This document shows positions 24,304-31,009 of a stretch of DNA of 40,921 bases, piece by piece. Source of the stretch: Candidatus Magasanikbacteria bacterium RIFOXYC2_FULL_40_16 (GTDB taxonomy: Bacteria; Patescibacteriota; Patescibacteriia; Magasanikbacterales; UBA922); the NCBI GenBank assembly GCA_001783185.1, contig MFQY01000042.1, positions 553 to 41,473 on the forward strand, written 5' to 3'. How positions within the stretch are numbered: position 1 is the stretch's first letter; each line of letters begins with the position of its first letter. A program made the position numbers and the translations under genes. Under the pieces are notes generated by a model. It had not been told where the DNA came from. It searched no databases and worked only from the letters and a program-made list of their open reading frames with translations.

Positions 24304-24338
24304 AAACCCGCCAAAGCGTAACGCTGAAGCGGGTTTTT
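24304..24338. terminator. Bidirectional terminator between asnS and the pentapeptide gene
   Basis: AAACCCGC and GCGGGTTT pair with T-rich flanks on both strands, so it can end asnS (plus) and the pentapeptide gene (minus). Confidence 0.85.
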
Positions 24339-24413
24339 GGTTGGCCGGGAATGGCCATTCCTCCTTTATTATCTTGGCTTGTAGCCGGCGGCAACCGCGT
24401 CCATGTGACGACC

Positions 24414-24941
24414 TTAATCAAGGTAGGCATTTTCCAAGTTTAATGCCTCTGAAAGCTGTTTGGCGTTGACGAATTTGATTTTCCTAAGATCAGTATGGTA
24501 GAGAGTTGCTCCACAGAAATCTGCTCCCACAGCGGTCGCTTCTGCTAAGCAGGCCTCTTCCAGGTTGGCATGGCTGAGAATTGTTTTGGAAAGGGTTGCT
24601 CTTTTTAGATTTGCCCCCCTCAAGATGGCGCCTTCCAGATTAGCCCCGCTAAGAATTGCTCCTTGAAGTTTCGCTTTTACCAGCCTTGCGTTCTTAAGAT
24701 TAGCCCCGTTAATGTCCGCGCCCCGAAGGTCGGCCTCATCAAGATTGGCTTCCTCAAGATTGGCTTGCGCCAGGATGGCTCCGGTGAAGTCCATGTTTTG
24801 GAGGTCCATTCTTGAGAGGTCAAAGCCTCTTAGGTTCGCCCGTATGAGCTTCGCGTTGTAAAGTCCGGTCAGCCCCTCTTTTGATGTGATGACCGTAATC
24901 CCCATTTCTTTTAGTTTTTTCTCTGTTTCTTCGCGGTTCAT
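24414..24941 (-). CDS. Pentapeptide-repeat protein, probably acquired
   Basis: 175 aa. Residues about 33-150 are tandem A(N/D)Lxx pentapeptides (LRGANLKRATLSKTILSHAN and similar), which fold as a right-handed quadrilateral beta-helix; some relatives mimic DNA and protect gyrase, but no role can be assigned here. It is the only gene in the window with a clear Shine-Dalgarno (GGAG, 9 nt before ATG) and looks more GC-rich than its neighbours. Together these suggest horizontal acquisition. It is divergent from aspS. Confidence 0.9.
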   Translation of the reverse strand: MNREETEKKLKEMGITVITSKEGLTGLYNAKLIRANLRGFDLSRMDLQNMDFTGAILAQANLEEANLDEADLRGADINGANLKNARLVKAKLQGAILSGANLEGAILRGANLKRATLSKTILSHANLEEACLAEATAVGADFCGATLYHTDLRKIKFVNAKQLSEALNLENAYLD

Positions 24942-24989
24942 CGGTTACGTCTCCTTTTTTGCTCGAGCCATTTTGCTAAAGACAACTCA

Positions 24990-24995
24990 AAATTA
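24990..24995 (-). promoter_or_regulatory. -10 of the pentapeptide-gene promoter
   Basis: TAATTT on the minus strand lies 17 bp from TTGACA (25018-25013 on the minus strand). Confidence 0.6.
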
Positions 24996-25011
24996 ACACT
25001 TTTTATCGCGG

Positions 25012-25040
25012 TTGTCAAGCAGTCTATTGTATGTTAAAAT
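25012..25040 (+). promoter_or_regulatory. aspS promoter with -35 shared with the divergent gene
   Basis: TTGTCA (25012-25017), a 17-bp spacer and TAAAAT (25035-25040). The minus-strand TTGACA occupies 25013-25018, so the two -35 boxes overlap by five bases and polymerase binding in the two directions should be mutually exclusive. Confidence 0.7.
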
Positions 25041-25047
25041 AAGCTTT

Positions 25048-25136
25048 ATAAAAGCCTAAAAAGCTTATCGGCTTGCAAAGCCGACGAGGTTATTTGCCTT
25101 GTAAGCTTTTTAAGCCTTGTAAGCTTTTTAAGCCTT
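25048..25136 (+). repeat. AAGCTTTTTAAGCC spacer repeat before aspS
   Basis: Two direct copies of TTGTAAGCTTTTTAAGCC run up to the aspS ATG, preceded by inverse AAGCCTAAAAAGCTT and a CGGCTTGCAAAGCCG hairpin. Related AGCTTTTTAGC words form an inverted pair at 34140-34228. Confidence 0.7.
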
Positions 25137-26918
25137 ATGTACAGAACACACACTTGCGGAGAATTGACCGCAAAAAACAAAGGGGAAGTAACTTTATCCG
25201 GTTGGGTTCATAAGCGCCGTGATTTGGGCGGGGTTATTTTTGTTGATTTACGCGACCGCTACGGCATTACTCAAGTCGTATTTCACCCCGATAAGGTGAG
25301 TAATTTTTCCGTGGTTGAAGGTTTAAAATATGAATATATTATCAAAGTGACCGGCAAAGTAGTTAAGCGCGGAAAAAAATCAATGAATAAAGAATTGCCG
25401 ACCGGCGAAATAGAAGTTATGGCTAAAGAAATTGAAGTATTAAGCCAGGCTAAACCGATGCCTTTTGAAATTTTTGATGCGCACAAACAAGAGGAGGATG
25501 AAGATTTACGTTTGAAATACAGGTTTTTGGAAATTCGCCGGGAGAAATTAAAAAATACTTTGTTGTTTCGCGCCAGAATGCTCAAGGTAATCCGCGATTT
25601 TATGGATAGCCATAATTTTGTTGAATTAGCCACCCCGATTTTAACCGTGTCATCACCGGAAGGGGCGAGAGATTTTTTGGTGCCGAGCCGGTTGCACCCG
25701 GGTAAATTTTACGCCTTGCCACAGGCTCCGCAACAATACAAACAGCTTTTGATGGTGGGTGGAATGGACAGATATTATCAAATCGCGCCTTGTATGCGCG
25801 ATGAAGATCCGCGCGCCGACCGCAGTCCGGGCGAGTTTTATCAGCTTGACACAGAAACAAGTTTTTTGACCTCGGATGAATTTTTTGAGTTGATGGAACC
25901 GCTTTTTGTTGAACTGACGGAATTTGCCGGCAAGAAAATCAAAGAACAGCCTTTCCCCAGAGTTCCATATAAAGAGATAATGGAAACCTACGGTAGCGAC
26001 CGGCCGGATTTGAGATATGATTTAAAAATTAAAGATGCCAGTGAGTGGGCGAAACAAACCGGATTTAAGGTTTTTAATGAGGCAAAGTTTGTGCGCGCTT
26101 TGACAATACCGGACGGAGCCAAATTTACCCGCAAAGAAATTGATGATGAATTTACTGATGTCGCTAAACGCGCCCACGCCAAAGGCTTGGCTTGGATGAA
26201 GTTTGTTGAAGGAAAATTTGACGGAACAATCGTAAAGTTTTTTTCCGAACAAGAGTTAAAATCTTTACAAGGCTTGTTAAGCCCTGAAGAGGGAAGTATA
26301 GTATTTTTTTCCGCCGGTGATTGGAGTGTTTCCTGCACTTCGTTGGGAGCTGTTCGCTCTCTTGCCGCCAAAAAATTAAATTTAGCTGATAAAGATTTGA
26401 TTGCTTGGGCATGGGTGGTTGATTTTCCCATGTATGAAAAAAGAGAAGAAAATGGAGAGATTTCCACCAAAGGCGGACCAGCCTCTGGCTGGGATTTCGG
26501 GCATAATCCTTTCTCTATGCCGAAAGGAGGCAAAGAAGCCTTAGATGGAAAAGATCCGTTGGAAATTTTAGCTGATCAATATGATATTATTGCCAATGGT
26601 TTGGAAATATCTTCCGGCGCGGTCAGAAATAAAGACCCGGAAATAATGTATAAAGCTTTTAAGATTGCCGGGTATGACAAAAAAGCCGTTGACGCGAAAT
26701 TCGGACATATGATAAAAGCTTTTGAGTATGGCGCCCCCCCCCACTGTGGTTTTGCCCCGGGGATTGAACGTCTGGTTATGCTTTTGACAAACGAAGATAA
26801 TATTCGCAATGTGGTGCCTTTTCCTAAGAACCAAAAAGCGGAAGAGCCGATGATGGGTAGTCCATCTGATGTGAGTATTGAACAACTTAAGGAACTAAGT
26901 ATAAAGTTGGATTTGTAG
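25137..26918 (+). CDS. aspS: Aspartyl-tRNA synthetase
   Basis: 593 aa bacterial-type AspRS: OB domain (1-105), class II core with FYALPQAPQQYKQLLMVGG and RDEDPRADRSPGEFYQLDTE (motif 2), a GAD insertion domain (about 290-420) and motif 3 GFAPGIERLVML. The PQAPQQ and RSPGEFYQLD wording resembles alphaproteobacterial AspRS from memory. Bases 26461-26490 encode STKGGPASG just before DFGHNPFSMP, an extra loop nearly identical at DNA level to the rplV palindrome. A 9-C run at 26734-26742 lies in frame. Confidence 0.97.
   Translation: MYRTHTCGELTAKNKGEVTLSGWVHKRRDLGGVIFVDLRDRYGITQVVFHPDKVSNFSVVEGLKYEYIIKVTGKVVKRGKKSMNKELPTGEIEVMAKEIEVLSQAKPMPFEIFDAHKQEEDEDLRLKYRFLEIRREKLKNTLLFRARMLKVIRDFMDSHNFVELATPILTVSSPEGARDFLVPSRLHPGKFYALPQAPQQYKQLLMVGGMDRYYQIAPCMRDEDPRADRSPGEFYQLDTETSFLTSDEFFELMEPLFVELTEFAGKKIKEQPFPRVPYKEIMETYGSDRPDLRYDLKIKDASEWAKQTGFKVFNEAKFVRALTIPDGAKFTRKEIDDEFTDVAKRAHAKGLAWMKFVEGKFDGTIVKFFSEQELKSLQGLLSPEEGSIVFFSAGDWSVSCTSLGAVRSLAAKKLNLADKDLIAWAWVVDFPMYEKREENGEISTKGGPASGWDFGHNPFSMPKGGKEALDGKDPLEILADQYDIIANGLEISSGAVRNKDPEIMYKAFKIAGYDKKAVDAKFGHMIKAFEYGAPPHCGFAPGIERLVMLLTNEDNIRNVVPFPKNQKAEEPMMGSPSDVSIEQLKELSIKLDL
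26461..26494. repeat. In-frame palindromic element in aspS
   Basis: TTTCCACCAAAGGCGGA followed by GCCTCTGGC matches the element in rplV (11831-11863) with few changes. It encodes STKGGPASG, absent at this site in AspRS family members I recall. Confidence 0.75.
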
Positions 26919-26925
26919 AATTTTT

Positions 26926-27612
26926 ATGAAGATAAAATTGGAACAGTTTTCTGGCCCTTTGGATTTATTGCTTTCATTGATTAAAGATAATGAATTGAAT
27001 ATTACCGAGCTTGCCTTGTCGGAAATCACGGAGCAGTATTTAAAATATTTGGATAAATTGGAAGACAATCGGGCGGAAGAATTGGCGGATTTTTTGGTGA
27101 TTGGGACGAGATTATTATATTTGAAATCGCGGTTATTATTGCCACAATTCGGTCCGGAAGAGGAAGAAGGGCCGAGTCTTGAAGAACAATTAAAATTATA
27201 CAAGACCTTTGTGGATTTAAGCCGGAAAGTAAACAAGCTTTGGAATTACAAAGATAGGAGCGTGTTTCGAGTTGAACCACCAAGAAAAGCAGAGAGTTTT
27301 GTCGCTCCGGTAAATTTGGACAAGTCGGTTTTATATGATAATATGGTGCAACTGTTGAACAGGCTGAAACCATTGAAACCGTTGCCGGAAACAAGAATTG
27401 ACAAAGCGATTTCGATGAAAGAAAAATTGGATAAAATTAGAAATATATTAAAGAAAAATAAATCAATTAATTTTCTTGAATTGCTGGAAAACGCGAATAA
27501 TAGAACGGAAGTGATTGTAAGTTTTCTGGCTTTGCTTGAGTTAGTTAAGCAAAAAGCGGTTATTTTAAAACAGGAGGCGACTTTTGCCGATATAGCAATT
27601 GAGAGGGTATAG
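26926..27612 (+). CDS. scpA: Segregation and condensation protein A
   Basis: 228 aa kleisin. The N-terminal EQFSGPLDLLLSLIKDNELN, ITELALSEITEQYL and LADFLVIGTRLLYLKSRLLLP are ScpA signatures; the C-terminal winged helix is present. It bridges SMC heads with ScpB. It starts 7 bp after aspS. Confidence 0.95.
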   Translation: MKIKLEQFSGPLDLLLSLIKDNELNITELALSEITEQYLKYLDKLEDNRAEELADFLVIGTRLLYLKSRLLLPQFGPEEEEGPSLEEQLKLYKTFVDLSRKVNKLWNYKDRSVFRVEPPRKAESFVAPVNLDKSVLYDNMVQLLNRLKPLKPLPETRIDKAISMKEKLDKIRNILKKNKSINFLELLENANNRTEVIVSFLALLELVKQKAVILKQEATFADIAIERV

Positions 27613-27696
27613 TAGTTCACAGCCAATAGTTCATAACCAATAGTTTATTTTTATTCAAATTATTGGCTATTGGCTCCGAACTATTAACTATAATAT
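27613..27696 (+). repeat. AGCCAATAGTTC spacer repeat, copy 4
   Basis: The scpA-scpB spacer has AGCCAATAGTTC at one end and ATTGGCTATTGGCTCCGAAC at the other, able to pair across it. Confidence 0.75.
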
Positions 27697-28233
27697 ATGG
27701 ATTTACAATCTCAAATAGAATCAATATTGTTTGTGGCCTCTAAGCCGTTGAAGTTTAGCGTAATCGCCAAAGCGGTTGGCGTTGGCGTCGGGGAGGTGGA
27801 AGAAGTGATTGAGGTTTTAAAAATGAAATATAATAATGATTCCGGAATAAATATATTGCAGTTGGGTGATAGCGCGCAAATGGCGACAAATCCCAAAAAT
27901 GTTGATGTGATTGAAGGTTTTATGAAGGATGAAATTGCCGGTGAATTGACTAAAGCGCAATTGGAAACCCTTACGGTAATAGCATATAGACAACCGATAA
28001 CCAGACCCGAACTTGAAGTAATCAGGGGAGTTAATTGCGCTTTGATTATACGAAATCTTTTAATGAGGGGGTTAATTGAGGAATTGGAAGATGAAGAAAA
28101 GATAGTGCCGGTATATAGGCTTTCTTTTGAAGCATTGAGGCATTTGGGCATAAGCGATGTGAAGGAGCTGCCTGATTATGCCGGTATGAGTGAACATGAG
28201 TATATTAAACAAGTTATTGAGGGAGAAAAATAA
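27697..28233 (+). CDS. scpB: Segregation and condensation protein B
   Basis: 178 aa tandem winged-helix protein. QIESILFVASKPLKFSVIAK and LTKAQLETLTVIAYRQPITR, then IEVIRG-like GVNCALIIRNLLMRGLIEE are typical of ScpB, the partner of ScpA. Confidence 0.95.
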   Translation: MDLQSQIESILFVASKPLKFSVIAKAVGVGVGEVEEVIEVLKMKYNNDSGINILQLGDSAQMATNPKNVDVIEGFMKDEIAGELTKAQLETLTVIAYRQPITRPELEVIRGVNCALIIRNLLMRGLIEELEDEEKIVPVYRLSFEALRHLGISDVKELPDYAGMSEHEYIKQVIEGEK

Positions 28234-28253
28234 TTTTTGCATTTTTTTGATTT

Positions 28254-29315
28254 ATGAATAATACCCCCTTTTTTGGACCGGAAAAACCGGCTGATAAAAT
28301 CGGTTTTTTTTGGAAATTTATCGCTGTTGTGTTTGCGGTGGTGGCGGTATTTACGATATCGGTTTTTACAAATAAATTAGAGTTTACATCTGAGTTGAAT
28401 GAGATTTCTTTAGTGATGGAAAAAATGGACGAACTGGCTAAAACCGATGAGGTTCAGGCGGGCGGGGATGTTGTTGTAGAACCGATTAAAATACCAAAAT
28501 CGGAAATACCAAAATTGGTTGGCAAACTCAAAAATAGTGACGAGTTTACAGCGCAAGGGATAATTGTGAAAGATCATAAGAGCGGGGCGTTATTGTACAG
28601 TAAAAATGAATATGAAAAAAGATCTATCGCCAGTATAACGAAATTAATGAGCGCGTTGGTTTTACTGGAAAAAAATCCGGACTGGGATAGCACGGCGACA
28701 GTGATAGGGGATGATTCCATGGATACGCATATGTATGCCGGGGATGTTTATACTCTTGATCAATTATGGCATGCCGCTTTGGTTGGTTCATCCAATAAAG
28801 CGATATTGAGCTTGGCAAACGCGTTGGATTGGCCATCGGAAGCATTTGTTGAAAGAATGAACCAAAAAGCGAGAGAACTTGGTATGACAGAAACAAATTT
28901 CATTGAACCTACCGGTCTTGACGAGGGTAATCAGTCAAGCGCAAGCGATTTGGTAATTCTTTTGAATAACGCTTTGCAAAATGAGAAAATTAAAGAAGCG
29001 CTTAAAACAATTGAGTATAATCTATACTCGGAGCAGAGAGGCAAAGAACATCATATGTGGAATACAAATTGGCTGTTGCTGGGCTGGGTTGAAAATGACT
29101 TTGAAGAAGTGATTGGCGGAAAAACTGGATATACTAACGCGGCCGGTTATAGCTTTGTTGTGACTGTAAAAAATAGAGATGGGAATATGGTAGATATAGT
29201 GGTGTTGGGTACAGGCGAACATGAAGACAGATTTACTGAGGCCAGGGATTTGGCTAATATGGTATTTGAGAGTTATCAATGGCCCACGAAAAATGGCGAT
29301 AGCCTTTTTGAGTGA
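28254..29315 (+). CDS. D-alanyl-D-alanine carboxypeptidase (peptidase S11)
   Basis: 353 aa. One N-terminal membrane segment (about 18-38) anchors an extracytoplasmic penicillin-binding fold. The active-site motifs are S127-I-T-K130 (SITK), S179-S-N181 and K290-T-G. It trims the terminal D-Ala of peptidoglycan side chains, implying a peptidoglycan wall. A conserved stop is followed by hairpin repeats and a bidirectional terminator. Confidence 0.94.
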   Translation: MNNTPFFGPEKPADKIGFFWKFIAVVFAVVAVFTISVFTNKLEFTSELNEISLVMEKMDELAKTDEVQAGGDVVVEPIKIPKSEIPKLVGKLKNSDEFTAQGIIVKDHKSGALLYSKNEYEKRSIASITKLMSALVLLEKNPDWDSTATVIGDDSMDTHMYAGDVYTLDQLWHAALVGSSNKAILSLANALDWPSEAFVERMNQKARELGMTETNFIEPTGLDEGNQSSASDLVILLNNALQNEKIKEALKTIEYNLYSEQRGKEHHMWNTNWLLLGWVENDFEEVIGGKTGYTNAAGYSFVVTVKNRDGNMVDIVVLGTGEHEDRFTEARDLANMVFESYQWPTKNGDSLFE

Positions 29316-29420
29316 GCCACGAGACGAAAGGAAGTGAGTTTTTCGTGGCCGTAAATATATGTTAATGGCGCCATCTCGTGGCAAGCCACGAAAAGCTTCG
29401 CCTCGTGGCAAGCCACGAAA
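29313..29420. repeat. GCCACGA/CTCGTGGC hairpin cluster
   Basis: GCCACGAG...CGTGGC is followed by two direct copies of CTCGTGGCAAGCCACGAAAA, each itself a hairpin. A related CCACGA...TCGTGG pair is in the rplC leader (8109-8141). Confidence 0.75.
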
Positions 29421-29440
29421 AATGCGGAATGATGAATAAT

Positions 29441-29470
29441 AAAAATTACACGATTAGTCGTGTAATTTTT
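29441..29470. terminator. Bidirectional terminator between convergent genes
   Basis: A perfect 13-bp stem (AAAAATTACACGA/TCGTGTAATTTTT) with a TTAG loop serves the carboxypeptidase (plus) and the metallophosphatase (minus). The stop codon of the latter overlaps it. Confidence 0.92.
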
Positions 29471-30446
29471 ATTGAATAGTGAGTAATACTATCTCCGGAG
29501 GATTGAAGAGACGGAGACGAGCGCCGGATTCATTAGCGCCACTGGTGACGAAAAGTTTTGAACCATTATATTCAACCAAACCCTGATACCACGCGTGCGG
29601 GAGGTCGGTTTCTATTGTGCCGGCCGGTCCGATAAAAGGCAAGCGGACTTGTCCGCCATGAGTGTGTCCGGACAAGACCAGATCTATACCATGTTTTGAT
29701 GCTTCATAAATAGCGGTTGGATTATGTATAAGCGCTATAATTGGCAGTTCCGGATTTTCCAATTTTGCTTTATCCAGACTCTCGTAGTTTACAGCGTCAA
29801 TTAAAAATTCATCTCCGCCGAATAATAGAAAAGATTCGCCATTTACCGTTATTTTTTCTGTTTCGTTAATAAGATAACGAACGCCAAGATTTCTCATAGC
29901 TTGAGCAATTTCAGCGCTTTTGTTAGGCAGTTTAAAGCGTTTTTTTATATCAGAATCATATAAACCAACGCCATATTCATGGTTTCCGTGCACAGCATAG
30001 GTTGGTATTTTTTTAGCCACTTGCCCCAGCGGTTTGAGATAGTCAATACGGTTATCATCTTTATAATTGCCGAATGTATGGTCGCCGTCGACAAAGACTA
30101 AATCAGGATTTAAACTTAAAATTAAGTCCGCTATTCTCTGGGTATCACTTTCCTTATTAAAATCACCGACATGTATATCTGATATTAGGGCTATTTTGAG
30201 AGGTTTTTCCAAGCCGGGCAAATCAATTATTTGGCGGTTTACGGTCAGTAAATTTGGTTCTACAAAAGAACCGTAAAATAAAAAAAAGGTACCAATTAAA
30301 AGTGTGGCGGCGAAAAGCGCTGACTTATTTTTGTTTTTATATTCCCATGATTCAGGGTGTTTCCGTCTGTGATACAATAAAATAACCGCCGGCAACACGG
30401 TTGCTGAAACACAAGCAATTATTACGATATCGTAAAATAAGTCCAT
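29469..30446 (-). CDS. Membrane-anchored calcineurin-like phosphoesterase
   Basis: 325 aa. Two N-terminal membrane segments (about 5-25 and 43-61) precede a metallophosphoesterase domain with D90-x-H92 (SDIHVGD), GD122, GNHE (154-157), a later H in ALIHNP and GHTH. It resembles the YkuE group of dinuclear-metal phosphoesterases; substrate unknown, possibly a lipid or cell-wall phosphoester. Reading further upstream would translate the tRNA gene and is rejected. It is 7 nt downstream of tRNA-Leu and probably cotranscribed. Confidence 0.9.
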   Translation of the reverse strand: MDLFYDIVIIACVSATVLPAVILLYHRRKHPESWEYKNKNKSALFAATLLIGTFFLFYGSFVEPNLLTVNRQIIDLPGLEKPLKIALISDIHVGDFNKESDTQRIADLILSLNPDLVFVDGDHTFGNYKDDNRIDYLKPLGQVAKKIPTYAVHGNHEYGVGLYDSDIKKRFKLPNKSAEIAQAMRNLGVRYLINETEKITVNGESFLLFGGDEFLIDAVNYESLDKAKLENPELPIIALIHNPTAIYEASKHGIDLVLSGHTHGGQVRLPFIGPAGTIETDLPHAWYQGLVEYNGSKLFVTSGANESGARLRLFNPPEIVLLTIQ

Positions 30447-30452
30447 AGATAG

Positions 30453-30534
30453 TGCCGACGGTGGGAATCGAACCCACATGCCTTGCGGCACACGATTTTG
30501 AGTCGTGCGTGTCTGCCAGTTCCACCACGTCGGC
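30453..30534 (-). tRNA. tRNA-Leu (anticodon CAA)
   Basis: 82 nt on the minus strand. The acceptor stem GCCGACG/CGTCGGC with discriminator A, D-arm, anticodon loop CTCAAAA (CAA) on an ACGA/TCGT stem, a long variable arm (TGCCGCAAGGCA) and the TTCGATTC T-loop are complete. CCA is not encoded. It begins one base after the stop of the GIY-YIG gene, so its own upstream promoter appears displaced. Confidence 0.96.
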
Positions 30535-30535
30535 A

Positions 30536-30784
30536 TTATTTTATTGATTCTTTAAGCATTAATTTTATCATTCGTTTTCCTTGGGTTGTTTTTAAATATT
30601 TTTCTCGTCTGATAGTGTCCAATTTTACACAAAAAGCTTCATAATATATCAACTTTATAGGTCTGTAGTTTTTAGTAGCCTTTACCTTCCCTCGGTTATG
30701 CTCAAGCATTCGGCGTGTTAAATTATCTGATCTTCCGGTATAAAGTAGATTATTTGAAAGTTTAATAATATAAACGTAATACAT
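30536..30784 (-). CDS. Small GIY-YIG nuclease
   Basis: 82 aa from ATG 30784. MYYVYIIKLSNNLLYTGRSD holds the YVY...YTG signature of the GIY-YIG fold, followed by the Arg of the LTRRMLEHN helix, the KA(T)KNYRP loop and the catalytic Glu in LIYYEAF. This is the stand-alone UPF0213/YhbQ-like size. It lies between a broken tRNA-Leu 5' half and the intact tRNA-Leu, only 5 nt after the former and 1 nt before the latter, as if part of an insertion at this tRNA. Confidence 0.9.
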   Translation of the reverse strand: MYYVYIIKLSNNLLYTGRSDNLTRRMLEHNRGKVKATKNYRPIKLIYYEAFCVKLDTIRREKYLKTTQGKRMIKLMLKESIK

Positions 30785-30798
30785 ATTTAACGATTTTG

Positions 30799-30864
30799 CC
30801 CCAGTAGTAGAAGCTGTTGCTTCACTACGGGGCACCATGTATTGAGCTTTGCTCTAGTACAGGG
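30799..30864. repeat. Two GTAGT/GAGC hairpin repeats inserted in tRNA remnant
   Basis: Two hairpins back to back: CCCCAGTAGT...ACTACGGGG (30799-30832) and CATGTATT-GAGC-TTT-GCTC-TAGTACA (30835-30861). They sit in the anticodon loop position of the remnant, flanked by a 2-bp TG duplication. Confidence 0.75.
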
Positions 30865-30877
30865 TGAGTCGTGCGTG

Positions 30878-30911
30878 CCCCGCCATGTACTGAGCTCTGC
30901 TCTAGTATATG
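30878..30911. repeat. GTACT/GAGC hairpin repeat inserted in tRNA remnant
   Basis: CCATGTACT-GAGC-TCT-GCTC-TAGTATATGG, a close relative of the neighbouring hairpin and of 5017-5046, interrupts the remnant after tRNA nt 24. Confidence 0.75.
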
Positions 30912-30961
30912 GTCTGCCAGTTCCACCACGTCGGCTAAAAAGCATATTTGGCGACAGACCC

Positions 30962-30990
30962 ATTATAGTTTATTTTGTAAATTTTGTCAA
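30962..30990 (-). promoter_or_regulatory. Consensus promoter of the tRNA-Leu/GIY-YIG unit
   Basis: On the minus strand TTGACA (30990-30985), a 17-bp spacer and TATAAT (30967-30962) match consensus fully. The start near 30955 is about 20 bp before the broken tRNA, the spacing expected for a tRNA promoter. This suggests it originally drove a tRNA-Leu there. Confidence 0.88.
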
Positions 30991-31003
30991 TTTAGTGTAT
31001 ACT
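30975..31003 (+). promoter_or_regulatory. parA promoter, leaderless layout
   Basis: TTGTAA (30975-30980), a 17-bp spacer and TATACT (30998-31003). The expected start is about 31010, the A of the parA ATG, so the mRNA should have no leader. The promoter overlaps the divergent tRNA promoter. Confidence 0.7.
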
Positions 31004-31009
31004 GAAGTC

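Larger units (their letters stand above)
30790..30935 (-). pseudogene. Broken tRNA-Leu 5' half with two hairpin insertions
   Basis: Three segments match tRNA-Leu nt 1-43 in order on the minus strand: 30935-30912 (nt 1-24), 30877-30865 (nt 24-36) and 30798-30790 (nt 35-43). Inserts of 34 bp (30878-30911) and 66 bp (30799-30864) split them; bases G and TG respectively are repeated at the junctions. The 3' half of the tRNA is absent and replaced by the GIY-YIG gene. Confidence 0.85.

Noticed and set aside
26734-26742. Frameshift in aspS at a nine-C run
   Set aside because: The frame is intact across the run (GAPPHCG) and motif 3 follows normally.
30447-30536. Longer metallophosphatase reading starting MPTWWNWQ
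   Set aside because: The extra 30 residues are a translation of the tRNA-Leu gene; the ATG at 30446 gives a sensible membrane-anchored protein.
30842-31009. Longer ParA start
   Set aside because: It would translate hairpin repeats, the broken tRNA and the promoter; ParA proteins begin just before the Walker A motif, as at 31010.
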